From: Selaginella moellendorffii
Lineage: Eukaryota; Streptophyta; Lycopodiopsida; Selaginellales; Selaginellaceae
DNA length: 64,000 nucleotides
Assembly: GCF_000143415.4 (NCBI RefSeq)
Contig: NW_003314268.1
Coordinates: 139,117-203,116 of the forward strand
Reading direction: 5' to 3'
Below, piece after piece: positions 11,526 to 22,415 of the stretch. Position 1 is the stretch's first letter. Each line of letters opens with the position of its first letter. Below the pieces are notes generated by a model, which was not told the DNA's origin, searched no databases, and was given only the letters and a program-made list of their open reading frames with translations. A program made the translations under genes and the position numbers.

Positions 11526-11711
11526 TGTTGGGGCAAGGAGGGGCACCTCCCCAAACGCTTGCTCAAACACGAGAAATGCTTCAATGCTCTTCACAAAAAT
11601 GCCCCCCCTTGCCCTTATGGGGCAAGGGTTTTATACAAGGAAGATGGGGAATATTCCAAGGACCAAAATATTCCCTCTCTCTCTCACTTTCTTGGTGGCC
11701 ACGCCCTAACA
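11526..11711. repeat. LTR-like repeat, copy 1 (second copy 30280-30457)
   Basis: This block of about 186 bp begins TGTTGGGGCAAGGAGGGGCA and ends GCCCTAACA, so it has TGTT...AACA ends. It aligns closely, with few mismatches over most of its length, with 30280-30457 in the same orientation. Both contain AATGCCCCCCCTTGCCC and a CTCTCTCTC run. The copies are likely LTRs of a short or dismembered LTR element. The outer flanks share ATGG (11522-11525 and 30458-30461), which is too short to prove a target duplication. Confidence 0.7.
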
Positions 11712-11719
11712 TGCGACCA

Positions 11720-13070
11720 TGGTGGATTGCATTGGCTCCAGATGTGCAAGAACCTGCCGAAGAGTTTAGAGTGTACCTCTGCTATTGATGCCAAGTGCTA
11801 GTAGCTGCGTGAAATAGTAGAAACTCTAGAAAACAAAGTGGAAAAGAAAGAAAAGAGGTAGGTGTGAAGTTTGGAGAGAGGGAGGAAAACCCGGTGGGAA
11901 ACCCTGTAGTCAAACTGAACTCTGAAGTTTAAGAAAAAGTGCAAAAAAAGTGTGAATAGAGGAGGAAAATAGAGGAAAAAGAGTGAGTACCCAAAGAATT
12001 TAACCTGTACTTAGATTTTGGCTCAGGAAAGTGTAATATGCAAATGCAGCCTCTTGATAACTTCCAGTATGCTCCAAGGATTGGCCAAAATCAATAAAGA
12101 AAGAGAGGTAAAAGAGGGGTGTAGAAATGATGCAAGATGGAGTGATATGGTGGAACGCTGAGATGGTGGTGGCACTCTAAAAAGGTGGCCATCTCCGTAG
12201 AATAAGTGCTGACATCTCGGAGTAGCCGGTAACTGGTAATTAGTAACTAGTAACGAGTAACTAGGAACTTGTAACCTGTAACTGGTAACCACCTGCTCTC
12301 GCTCCTACTCCTGCGCCTGTTCCAGCACCAATATGGTGGAGTGATATGGTGGAGTGCCGAGATGGTGGTGCCACTCTAAAAAGGTGGCCATTTCTGAAAT
12401 AAGAGTAACTGAAGAAGGTAGCAGCTGAAAAGGACGGTATGGTTGCTGGGTTGCTGATAAAGGGAGGTGGCATGTGTCCACTGAGTGCTGGAGCAAAAGA
12501 AAGTGGCTTCAACTTCTATAGCCTCGCTTAAAGATCCACCTAGGTGCCTTGAGTGAACAGGCTCACCTAGTTGGAAGAAAGTCGCTCCAAAAAAGCTAGT
12601 GCGTCGTCGGCAAATGGTTGTAAGGATATCTCGGAAACAGCACATCCAAATGAGGTGGTGTCTTTTGCTGCTAGTTTACATATGTGTGTTCGTGCTATAG
12701 TGTAAATGTGACCTCAAATGGAGATGTGAATGATGGTGAAAGAATGAAAGATGCAAGACGGGCATCCAAAGATAAATGCAAGCAACACTGCTGGAAGTGA
12801 TTGGTGATGGAACTATGAGTGTAGATGATATGGAATGAGTTAGGGGAATGTGTGGGGTGTAGTAATGGTAAGGGAAGGGCCAAAGAACCTGAAACATAGA
12901 CCGAGCCAAGCAAGGAACCTCCATACAAATGGCAATGCAGCTTGAGCACAAAATCCAAGGCATGGCTATGGTCCAATGGGAAACACTATTTGAAAGTAAG
13001 AAAAGGAGTTATGAAAGTAAAGTGAAAGAAAAGAAGAAAAAGAAAAAGAAAAAGAAAAAGAAAAGAAGAG
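11720..13070. repeat. Non-coding tail with tandem and direct repeats
   Basis: No coding frame is supported here. Units at about 12143-12205 and 12340-12402 are direct repeats (GATATGGTGGA-C/G-TG followed by CACTCTAAAAAGGTGGCCAT). At 12227-12290 there is a minisatellite of GTAACT-GGTAACT-AGTAAC type, also present at about 29430-29500. A purine-rich run (A/G only) lies at 13017-13074. On the - strand this lies 3' of the gypsy integrase and is probably its untranslated tail. Confidence 0.6.
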
Positions 13071-13079
13071 GAACACCTC

Positions 13080-15181
13080 ACCGGATGAAGCGTTTGAGGT
13101 GAAAGTGGTTGTGAGCATGTGGGAGCTCACATCCATCAGCATCAACTAGCACGTATGCTCCACCCCCGATGTGTCATTGGACAAAGTAGGGGCCGGTCTA
13201 GCGAGGGAAGAACTTTGAAGGTGGCATGAACTCTTTGAGTAGAACAAGATTGCCATCCTCGAATGGTTCGGCAGACCGCCAGTGATCAATGACGGACTTG
13301 ATCTTTTGCTTGCCTTGAAGGAGATGTTCAGTCATGGATTGTTGCTGTTCTTCCAAGGTGAGAACCTTCAAGTCACATGCATGAAGCTTGTCCTCATCAC
13401 TAAGCTGCATCGCTGTTGCGTATCGAAGTGAATGTGAGAGCGATGGCACCTAGATCTCCACTAGAAGCACAGGCTCTATCCCATAGACAAGGGAGAATGG
13501 GGTCACGGAGATGGCTGTCTTGAAGGACGTCCGAAAGGCCCACAATGCCATAACCAAGTGCTCGTGCCAATGCTTTGGGTGATCCTTAATAAGCTTTGAG
13601 ATGACTCTTCAATATCCTATTATTGGACTCGGCCTGGCCATTGCACTCAGGATAATAGTTGCTACTCTTCACATGCTTGACCTATAGCCATTGGAGAAGA
13701 TGCTACATGTGAAAAGTTGGCTGGAACTCTTGGATGGTCACAATCCAAGATAAAGTACAAGGACTGTGAATCGGTCTTTGTAAAAGAAAGGTTAGCAAAT
13801 TAAAATAGACATGGAAATAGATATAGGCTCCAGCGAGAAAGTGACGAAATTGCTCCAAGGTGTAAATAACAGCCACTGCTTCTTTTTCCGCATCCACATA
13901 CTTCTTCTCAGTCTCCTTGAACGAATGTGAGGCATAGTATGTTGCATGTGGGGGCTTGCCCAGCTATGAACATTGGCAAAGGCATACTCCAAAAGCCTCT
14001 ATACCTGTTGTGATGTAAATGTCACAAGGAAGTTGTCATTTTGGTGGTTGGAGTACCGGGGCCATGCGAAGTGACTACTTTAGTGATTCAAAGGCTTGTT
14101 GTTGGGATTTACCCCAGAAAAATGGAATTTTGTGTTGTAGCAGAGCTATCAGGGGCCGTGAACGTGTAGCATAGTTATGGAGGAAACGGCGAAAGAAACC
14201 TGTTTGCCTGAGGAAGCTGCGAAATTGCTTCACGTTGGTTGGTGGGTTCTGATCTAGAATCTCTTGAGCCTTGACTAACTAGGGCTTGATCCCATCCTGT
14301 GAGACATCAAAGCCCAGTAGCTGGCCTTCAGTCACCCTGAATTTACACTTTGCCGGGTTCAATGAAAACTTGTGTTGTCGGTAGCGAGTGAAGATCTACT
14401 CCAAGTGCACAAGGTGGTTCTCAAAGGAGTTAGAGGTCATGCACAGATCATCCATATACACCCTTAAGGCACCTCCAATCAAGTCATGAAAGGCGTGGGT
14501 CATAAAGCGCTGAAAAGTAGCTCCGACATTACAAAAGCCAAACGGGAGGACGTTGAAAGCGAAGACACCCCAAAGTATCCGAAAGGCCATAAGATCTCGA
14601 TGATTGGGATGAATGAAGATCTGGTTGTACCCTGAAAAGCCATTTATAAAAGAGTAGTAACGGTGTCCAGCCATCTCATCCACAATTGCATCGATAAATG
14701 GAGTCGAAAAGTGATCTTTCGCAATTGCCTTGTTCAAGTCTCAAAAGTCAATGCAGAGGCAAAGTTTTCCATTTGCCTTGCGTGCAGGGATGAGATTGGC
14801 CACCCACTCTGAGCTCCCCAAAGGGTAAATAAAGCCGTCTGCTAGAAGTCGCTCAATCTCCAACTTCATCTCTGAGTGAGCTGTCGGGCTAAAAAACTGC
14901 ATCTTTTGACAAACTAGTTTGGCTGACTTTGAAAGCATAATACTATGCATGATTGTGTCCATGGGAACTCCTAGAAGCTGGCTGTAGTCCCAAGCAAACA
15001 CGTCCTTGAAACAGTGGAGGAGATCCAAGAGCTTTGCTGCGTTTGTTGAAGCAAGTGATGTGGCAATAAAGACCAGGTCCTTGTCATCACCTAGGAAAAC
15101 AGCATGAACTCTGGAGTCTAGAGAAACTTTAGGCTCAGGGGGCTCATCTATCTTAGATTCCTCCCTGACCTTGGAAACCAA
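13080..15181 (-). mobile_element. Ty3/gypsy pol fragment: RT, RNase H, C-terminal integrase
   Basis: On the - strand, 15181-14741 encodes the RT lead-in (FKDVFAWDYSQLLGVPMDTI and ERLLADGFIYPLGSSEWVAN). 14737-14396 continues with LPFGFCNVGATFQRFMTHAF and the catalytic RVYMDDL. RNase H follows (KYVDAEKEAVAVIYTLEQF near 13870). Integrase is present only from the catalytic-glutamate region onwards (YYPECNGQAESNNRILK near 13640), then EDGNLVLLKEF and GGAYVLVDADGCELP near 13110. The zinc-binding and first catalytic parts of integrase are missing. Stops occur in several places. This copy is younger than the one at 3.7-9.9 kb because longer frames survive and Y-M-D-D is intact. Confidence 0.85.
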
Positions 15182-15538
15182 AGAGCAGGGAGTGCCTTTT
15201 GCCTCTCACATCATGGTGATTGCTTATTGTGATAACCTGTTTACCCAAAAGTTTTCTTCATGAGGGACACTTTGAAAAGTCACCTGAGAGAACTCATCCT
15301 TTAGGTTGACTGCCCGCTGCCATAGCTCTTTCAAGTTCTCTTTGCGGACTTGATATTCTGTGGCTGCCGATTCCTTGTACTAAGAGGACCAAACAGAGTC
15401 AGTGTACTCACCGTACTAGCTGAGATCTCTGCCAATGGAAGAAGACAACGGAAGAAAGGCTCCACAACTCTGGGAACTATTGCTGCCACTCGTCTTTGCT
15501 CCATAGTCTCTGGAGCTCTCAGAAGCAAACCACCATAC

Positions 15539-16668
15539 CTACGACGAAATCCTCTCCACCAGCCACGAAAAAGCGTCCCATGCTACCTTTGCCGCCACTA
15601 TCTGTATGATAAGCACCCAGCCAACTCTTACTTTTTCACCAATCCATTCGACTACCAACTCTTCCTCAGCAGGGGTAAAGACTATCGGAATTCCTCTTGT
15701 TTTCGTCTTCGTGCACCCGTACACCCAGTCTGACAGCGAAGTGGCTGGAATTCCCCATTTCCTGCTTGCAGATCCCATTGGCATTCGACTGACTCCATCG
15801 GTGAGCAGCTGCAGGGCACTTATCCTCGTCCGGGCGGGCGACTGTTGCTTCATATTTCGTTGCGAAAAACTTCTCCTCGAGGCAGTAGAAAGGAGAGATG
15901 CCATGTATCTGCCTTGAGATGGCTCGGTAAGTTTCCCAGACTTTTCCTCCAGACATTTGTACCAATCTTTTCTCACAACTCGTAGTGGCTGACGGATGCG
16001 AGGAGATGAAGCTTGTCGAGGCTGTGAGTTTTCAAAGAAGAAAGGAAACATTTGGAGCAATCCAGTAAAGGGTCTGAAGGTAATGCACGTCCAGTCTTCG
16101 CTTCTTGCCTGTGTGAACTAAGCCTTTCGGTATTGCAGTGCAAGTGAACTGATAATCACACGAGATCGCTGTGTATCTGCAAAAACAAGAACTTGGTAAG
16201 CTTTTCCGTTTGAGGACATTTTTTGAATTCTTAAGAGGTAAAAATTTGTAGGAGCATCCAATCGTGAATCAAGTCAAGGCTTCCATCTGAATTCATGGGC
16301 TTGGAGGTGGAAAAGGAGGCCGGTGGAGTTTCTTACGAAGGCTTGGTGAAAGATGAGGCCACCTGGGACACAGGAAGAGTTTGTTCTGTAGCTTCCTCAA
16401 CTCGACTTGGTAAGCCTTTCTCAACAAGCTCACTCGGCATAATGACTGCAGGAAACCAGCTTGCAGAATTTCCCTTTTACCGTCGTGTAAGACTCCAGTC
16501 GCTTTTTGCGTTGATTTTGACTCATCGATCCACTTGTATCTCACCCACACAACAGCGTACCTGTGGAACAGAATATTTCAGGTAAGATCTTCTGTTTTGA
16601 TTCACAAGTTCATACATTTCACTAATCTTCTGTAGCATCCAGTGATACAGCATTTCTAGCGCATCCAT
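15539..16668 (-). CDS. Possible multi-exon HTH-psq-domain protein, approximate model
   Basis: The clearest exon is 16060-15539 (173 residues open). Residues about 83-130 of that frame match the HTH-psq pattern: GSASRKWGIPATSLSDWVYG, then TRGIPIVFTPAEEELVVEWI. This domain is common in pogo/Tigger-type transposases and in regulators derived from them. Upstream on the - strand, two segments that follow CAG acceptors resemble each other: one near 16560-16440 (RYAVVW...GVLHDGKREILQAGFLQSL) and one near 16176-16080 (RYTAIS...GLVHTGKKRRLDVHYLQTL), suggesting a duplicated exon. A possible start is ATG at 16668. No DDE catalytic domain is visible. It may be a domesticated transposase fragment or a pseudogene; exon borders are tentative. 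Confidence 0.4.
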
Positions 16669-16759
16669 TGATCAGCCGAGACATAGATTGATCCAATTGC
16701 AAACACAGGAACAGGATGAAGCTACCGGAGGACTTCAGACAGGGCAAGCAAATTGAGGG

Positions 16760-18440
16760 ACGGAGTTAGTGTTCTTATGATTTTCAGAAACCGGTTTCAA
16801 AATTTGAATTTCCTCGCCCAGTGTGTTTAAAATCCGACCATGATTATGCTAGAAAACTAGCAAAATCTCTGTTCGGTCTTTAAATGTTGGGAGCGCACTG
16901 ATTGTGATTAGTGACAGTGTAATTTGAATTCTCGCTGTTTAGATTCAACATTGGTATTGATTGAAATTCAGATTCAAGAATTATGGGAAAGGAAATTACA
17001 TAAGATCTGGGAATGTTTGGAACAGAATCAAACCGTGTTTAGCAATAAACCATTTAGGGATTGTTTTGGGTTGCAGGCAGGTTACAATATAAAAGCCCGC
17101 ACGGTAGACTGTGACCTGAAATCTGATCTTATTCACAATCATCAAAAAGAGCCATTCACAAACATCAAAAGATGGTCTTCCTTACGTGACTGCTATGAAT
17201 CCCAGAGCTTCATGAATGAATAAAAAACCTAATGTGGCCTCAATGAATTCAGAAATTTTTGTGACAGATAAAAAGTATTCCAAAAAGTATACCTGTCTCT
17301 AAGTTAGTTTTCATTTAATGATGTCTTTTGTTATAAGTAACCTGTTTATACTTTTTAGGTGAAACAGAAAAGCCCTTTGTTTTAGAGACATTAAACAGGT
17401 GTTTATAGACAAAACATAAGATAAAAATTACTAGAATACAAATACCACAAAACTAATATTAATTAATTCATGTTAATCAATCAATCAATTTAAATTATAA
17501 CCGTAAACCCATTTGAGATTGTTTATTCGTATATTTGAGACAACAATGGGACCGTACTCATTCTTTGCCATCTACAAACGATTACGCGCCCAGCTACTTG
17601 CACCCTGGAAACTCTGTTTTTGACATTTAACTCCTTTAAACCATGACAGTTAACCAGCTCCAGATTCATGGGGTTAAACACGTTGCCAAAGCACGGTAAG
17701 ATGCACGTTTGGCTCAGCAACAAGATTCTTTGTGGAAGCACCCAAGAGCTGAGGATTGTACCAGGTTGATTACACACTGGCATGGGTGTATATTAGTGGG
17801 ATTAAGCACCTGACGTGAACTTGTTTGTTTTGCTTGGATGGTTTACGTCAATCATCTGTCAATCCCGGCTCTTACACATTCAAACTTGATGGGCCTTGTG
17901 TGTTTAAGCCAATCATGGCCAAGTTCATGTTGGACGTCTTGCCCAGCGAATCAAGCCTCCCAACTTAAAAAGGAACTTGTGATTTCTTGTCAAGTGTTTA
18001 TTTCTCCGCTGGTTTGCTGGATTTGAAGATCAGTGCTGGTCATTTTGAAAGCTGCACTGGAGTAATGCAAGATATTCGTATCTAAATACCTAAAGATCCC
18101 AAGCTCTCACCACAGATCTAGATGATAAGCAGCGCTGGCCTGGATATACGTGCCACCTACCCGTCCATCCACACCAAACTCACAAACACGTCTCAAAAAA
18201 TAGTCAGTACTTTCGTTGTCAAGTTATGTTTAGCTGTAAAATATCTAGAGAATCGAATATAGACGTACCCGTACCATAGTCATCTCTTGGTTTGGGACCA
18301 GTGTACCATCGGGCATGTCGCGACTCGAGTCTGTGACATATGGTGACATATATCAGATATGCGAGCCTTTGGCTGTGAGCGTATATCAATATATGTGGCG
18401 CACAGCCTTCGCTTGGGCCCAGTGTCACTACAGCCAAACT
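16760..18440. other. Intergenic stretch, no supported gene
   Basis: There are only short open frames with no recognisable motif on either strand; the longest is 99 codons at 16924-17223 on the + strand. 17260-17480 is AT-rich. The right end contains the promoter of the metalloprotease gene. Confidence 0.5.
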
Positions 18441-18446
18441 AACGAC

Positions 18447-18453
18447 TATAAAA
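18447..18453 (+). promoter_or_regulatory. TATA box of the metalloprotease gene
   Basis: TATAAAA lies 37 bp upstream of the ATG at 18490. With the usual spacing of about 30 bp, transcription would start only a few bases before the start codon, giving a very short 5' leader. The site is inferred from sequence only. Confidence 0.55.
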
Positions 18454-18489
18454 CCCACTTTGTATTCGTTTCTCTGCAGATCCAAGAAA

Positions 18490-21051
18490 ATGTTTCGCCT
18501 TGTTCTCATCACTCTTCTTCTGCTCTTCCTAGTCGCAAGAAGTGCCGAGCAGCAGGATGGTCTGGTTCGAACCATCAGCAGTGGCGGGGACAAAGTGACG
18601 GTGGACTTGAAGCCCTTCTCAATCCGCAGTCCCAACTTTGGCGTGCTAGTGCAGAATGACACTGGCAGCTTTCTCTCATACGACAACATCCCGCCTTCTC
18701 GTACGTACCTGGGTTCAGTAAGAGACCACCCCGGTGCCATGGCCACGGCCTTGCTCAACGTCAACGGAACTCTGCTTTGTCGAATCAGCTTCGAGAACGG
18801 GGTGGAGTGGAGCAGCACCGGAGGCGAGGCCTCGGTGAGGGGAACCACGGGTTGGAACTCGAATCCCCGGTGGCCAACCAGCCTCGTTCCTGCTTCCAAA
18901 TCCGACGCTGTACTCTTCGTAGCGGAAGTCGGAGTGGATGCTACTTACTTGTACTACCTTTCAACAGGTTCTAGCGTCGAGAACACAGTGAACATGGCAG
19001 AGTTCTCCATCCTGTCTGCGAATATGCCCTTCCTCCGAGATGCTTCCATTCTTCACACGATTGGGAAAGTGGTGATCCGTGCAAGTCAGTCCCAAGATCC
19101 ATATGGAAACCCCAAGACCGGAGTCCTGCTCGACAGGGTGGAGAAACAATGGAGAGGTGCCATTGCTTCCGTGGTAGGCAACACTCACAAGCTCTGCTTG
19201 GTTGCCCATCCTCGGGCTAACGGAGGCTTGGCATGGGTAGCAACGGCGGCTAAGCCGGTGGGATACTCGGCCATCAGTGCTACTGCAAACGGAGATTTCA
19301 CGGTCATCTGGCGGCACGAGGCTGGTCACAACTGGGGATCTAGCCACTACGAAGGTGGTGGACGGCCCGAGGGACCGACTATCATGTCCGACAACCAGCT
19401 CTCCCGTTTCTCGTCTTCCGAGCTTGCCAAGATCCTGCGCTACAAGTCTGGTGTTCCTCGCCTTGCAAGCAACATTACGGTTGCCCGTCCACCCCGTGCG
19501 AATATGGATGCGATCGACATCCCGCAGAATTGCACCTGTTGCACTTGCTTCAAGAGCCTGGACGTTCTGGCCAACGATCTGGATGCCGACGTCAAATCAC
19601 TCACGATCGCCTCGGTCCAGTCTCCTTCGGCTTTGGGCAGTGCCACTAGCATCTCAAACTCTAGCTGGAACCAGATTACTTACACGCCGTCTTTGGCAGC
19701 AGGATTGTTTCTCGACCATCTCAAGTACACTATCCAGAATTCCCTCTTGAGAAGCTCCACAGGATACGTAACCCTCCGTCCCGCTGCTCTCCTGGGCTGG
19801 TGGAAGATGGATGAGGCGAGCGGCTCGAAAGTGCAAGATTCGTCTGGGCATGCAGCGAATGGGGTACTCAAAGGAGGATCCTGGAACAACGGCAATGGGC
19901 TTTCCTTTGGAGGTGCAGGGACGGTGTCACTCGGCGCAAGTCCCTCCATCAGAGGCAAGACATCCTTCTCCATCGCCTTGTGGATATATGTTACCAGTAC
20001 TTCAGAACAAGTCATCATCCAGCAAAGGAGTCCACCGAGCAGCATCACAAGTGGCTCCGACGGAGGATATCAGCTCAGTCTGTTTGAAGGCAAGCCCCGG
20101 TTCTGGGTGTTTTCGGACTCCGGAGATCAATTCAGATTCTCTGCCTCAGCTGCCATCAACGACGGTGGATGGCACCACATCGTAGCCGTTCGTGATCAGG
20201 CCGAGGGCCAGATCTACATTGATGGCAAGCTATCGGCCTCTGCAAGCGGCGACATCAAGTATTTGGATGTAACTATCCCCGTGTTCATGGGTGCTGATGC
20301 GCGCGACAACACCTCATTCCTCACGGGTTCCTTGATGGGGGCAAAGATCTACAGCCGAGCTCTAGAACAGGAAGAGATCGGGTATCTCAGCACCTGGCCA
20401 GAAGCTCTCGTGGCATGGTGGAAGCTGGATGACAAGAGTGGAGTCTCTGCAAAGGATTCGTCCTGGAACGGAGCAACCGGGAGCATCGAGGGATCAACGA
20501 CGTGGAATCCCGACGGCGGACTTACCTTCGACGGCGCTGGCAAGGTGGTGCTAGGAACAAAACCCTCTCTGTCTGGCAAGACATCCTTCTCCATCCATGC
20601 GTGGGTGAAGGTGCCACCAAGTGCTGGTAAAATTTCACGAGCGATCATCATCCAGCAAAGGAGCCCGCAAAGCAGCACAACAAACGGTTTCAATGGCGAA
20701 TACTTGCTCTACTTGGTCCATGGCAAGCCTCACTTCTTTGTGTATGGGAATTCTGCGACTCAGTTCGACTTCTCTGCGTCTTCTGCCATCAACGACGGCG
20801 AGTGGCACCACATTGTGGCCGTGCGTGATAACGGTGTGGGGCGGATCTACATTGATGGCGAGCTGTCAGCTTCTAAAAGTGGCACTGTGGTGAGGAGCTT
20901 GGATGCATCTATCCCTGTGTTTCTGGGTTGGGATTCTCGCTCGGGCAATTCCTTCTTCACAGGTTCCTTGAAAGGTGTCAAGATTTATAACCAGGCTGTG
21001 GCACCCAACTTTGAGGCCGAGCGTAACACCATGCTCCTGGCATCAGCATAA
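18490..21051 (+). CDS. Secreted metzincin-type zinc metalloprotease with two LamG-like domains
   Basis: A single intronless frame of 853 residues from ATG 18490; the frame is open further upstream but without ATG. Residues 1-20 form a signal peptide (MFRLVLITLLLLFLVARSA). Residues about 40-130 resemble a reprolysin-type propeptide (RTYLGSVRDHPGAMATALLN). The catalytic domain carries HEAGHNWGSSH at 276-286, a perfect HExxHxxGxxH zinc site, with a Met-turn candidate at M299 (PTIMSDNQ). About 338-425 is a cadherin- or Ig-like segment with VLANDLDAD. About 434-630 and 639-845 are two LamG/concanavalin-like repeats, each starting WW-K-(M/L)-D and containing WHHIVAVRD and IYIDG. It is probably an extracellular protease with carbohydrate- or matrix-binding tails. 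This architecture is familiar from bacteria; lack of introns among intron-rich neighbours is compatible with horizontal origin, which is inference only. Confidence 0.85.
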   Translation: MFRLVLITLLLLFLVARSAEQQDGLVRTISSGGDKVTVDLKPFSIRSPNFGVLVQNDTGSFLSYDNIPPSRTYLGSVRDHPGAMATALLNVNGTLLCRISFENGVEWSSTGGEASVRGTTGWNSNPRWPTSLVPASKSDAVLFVAEVGVDATYLYYLSTGSSVENTVNMAEFSILSANMPFLRDASILHTIGKVVIRASQSQDPYGNPKTGVLLDRVEKQWRGAIASVVGNTHKLCLVAHPRANGGLAWVATAAKPVGYSAISATANGDFTVIWRHEAGHNWGSSHYEGGGRPEGPTIMSDNQLSRFSSSELAKILRYKSGVPRLASNITVARPPRANMDAIDIPQNCTCCTCFKSLDVLANDLDADVKSLTIASVQSPSALGSATSISNSSWNQITYTPSLAAGLFLDHLKYTIQNSLLRSSTGYVTLRPAALLGWWKMDEASGSKVQDSSGHAANGVLKGGSWNNGNGLSFGGAGTVSLGASPSIRGKTSFSIALWIYVTSTSEQVIIQQRSPPSSITSGSDGGYQLSLFEGKPRFWVFSDSGDQFRFSASAAINDGGWHHIVAVRDQAEGQIYIDGKLSASASGDIKYLDVTIPVFMGADARDNTSFLTGSLMGAKIYSRALEQEEIGYLSTWPEALVAWWKLDDKSGVSAKDSSWNGATGSIEGSTTWNPDGGLTFDGAGKVVLGTKPSLSGKTSFSIHAWVKVPPSAGKISRAIIIQQRSPQSSTTNGFNGEYLLYLVHGKPHFFVYGNSATQFDFSASSAINDGEWHHIVAVRDNGVGRIYIDGELSASKSGTVVRSLDASIPVFLGWDSRSGNSFFTGSLKGVKIYNQAVAPNFEAERNTMLLASA

Positions 21052-21059
21052 ATACCATA

Positions 21060-21600
21060 TATATGCTATGTATTGTGATATATTTTGAATATATATTAAA
21101 TGTATTGAATATTAAATATATCTAATAAATACTATATTATTTATATTTTATCATTCCTTCCAAAGGAACAGGAATTCACCCGCAATTTTTGATGCTTTTC
21201 ACCTCAGCGAAACACCATGTAATTTGCTTGTTCAAATGTATGAGAGCAAAGATTCGACAGAATCCGAGGTCCAAGCAATGCAGGTTTAGAGATTACTTCC
21301 CAAACGGCAAACGACTACTCTAGGTAAGTCAAATTTGAATTTTGACAAAAAAATTCACGAGCTGAATGACCCACTGGAGTCTCAGTAAGCGGATGTGATC
21401 GGTTCAAGCAGGAAGAATATCCCTCAAACAACGTGCAATTATTTTAAAAAATTATATAAAATGTCTTCTACTTTAGGGTTCTTCAGTGAAAATGCGCTCA
21501 AGATCTGGCTGGAAGGCTTCTGCAATGAATTGGTACGTATCCAATAATCGTTGGATTCGTCCGGTTCTTTTCTGATCATTTTTCTTCGTTTTTGGTACAG
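21060..21600. other. AT-rich 3' flank, no supported gene
   Basis: Very AT-rich sequence with repeated ATATAT and TATTAAATAT strings (21056-21150) follows the metalloprotease stop and may hold its polyadenylation signals. No coding motif is visible. Confidence 0.45.
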
Positions 21601-21659
21601 TTCAAGGTGGATTGAGTGAGAGCTCATAAATGCGAGTTCCTCTTCTGTTCAATCATACA

Positions 21660-22282
21660 AGGTTGTGATCAGGATGAACTGGACACCGACTAGATGCGCA
21701 AGTCTAAGGGTTCTAGTCGCCTACTGCTTCGTCCACATACCACGAATCAGGTGTGAACTAGATTTAGTTTGTAAATTGTGGATGAAGGTTTCGGAAATAC
21801 TTTGCTACAGTAGTAAATCAGGTTTCTCAAGTTGGTCACACTGGACTAATTGGAGGAAGTGTTCCTCTGTTTGATGAGGTAATTGGATATCTTTTAATTT
21901 TCCAAGAATGTTGCAATTTGATATATAATCAAGCAGATTATACTGAATCTCGATGCCATGAACTCAACCCTTTGCTTTTGATGAGGTAAACCTTCTTCGT
22001 TCTTTAGTTTTTTGTTATTAGTTGATCTTCAGTCACTCATAATAGATCAGTATTGTCATCCATTGCCTACTGTAAATGAACTGTTCTATCTCCTCATCGA
22101 GATCACAAAGGTGCAGACGAAAGCTCACGCAATTCATTACAGCAGAAGCCCTAAATCCGTAAATAATCAGCACTTGGTTTTTTTCTGATAAGCTTTCCCT
22201 TACTAGGTGCAATTGATGAAGAACATGAAGAAGCTCTTGGATCCTAAAGGCATTCTCAACCCTTACAACGTTCTTGCGTAAT
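21660..22282 (+). pseudogene. D-2-hydroxyglutarate dehydrogenase pseudogene (N- and C-terminal pieces)
   Basis: Around 21668-21735 the + strand reads DQDELDTD, then an in-frame stop where the family has W, then MRKSKGSSRLLLRPHTTNQV. Around 21788-21880 comes SEILCY and GHTGLIGGSVPLFDEV, the FAD-binding segment of plant D2HGDH. At about 22110-22160 is KAHAIHYSRSPKS, then an intron-like GT...AG, then from 22207 VQLMKNMKKLLDPKGILNPY, the conserved C-terminus, ending at the stop near 22282. The middle exons are missing and a key tryptophan codon is a stop, so this is a pseudogene of a mitochondrial FAD-linked oxidase. The family match is firm at both ends. Confidence 0.8.
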
Positions 22283-22415
22283 AGTCGGGAACTTTCAGAC
22301 AAATCTTCGACAAACTCTGAAAATACATTTTTCTAAAAATCGATTTAGAAACAAGCTCAAATTGTCCTGAATGTTACTTAAAAAACATTTAAGTTTTTGG
22401 TCGCACCAAAATGGC

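Noticed and set aside
16924-17223. 99-codon + strand frame as a gene
   Set aside because: No motif, no splice-supported extension, no promoter signal.
18460-18489. Upstream extension of the metalloprotease frame by 10 codons
   Set aside because: The codon at 18460 is TTG, not ATG. The ATG at 18490 is followed immediately by a good signal peptide.
18219-18899. 226-codon open frame on the - strand at the metalloprotease start
   Set aside because: It overlaps the signal peptide and propeptide coding region in antisense and has no motif; the + strand frame has clear domains.
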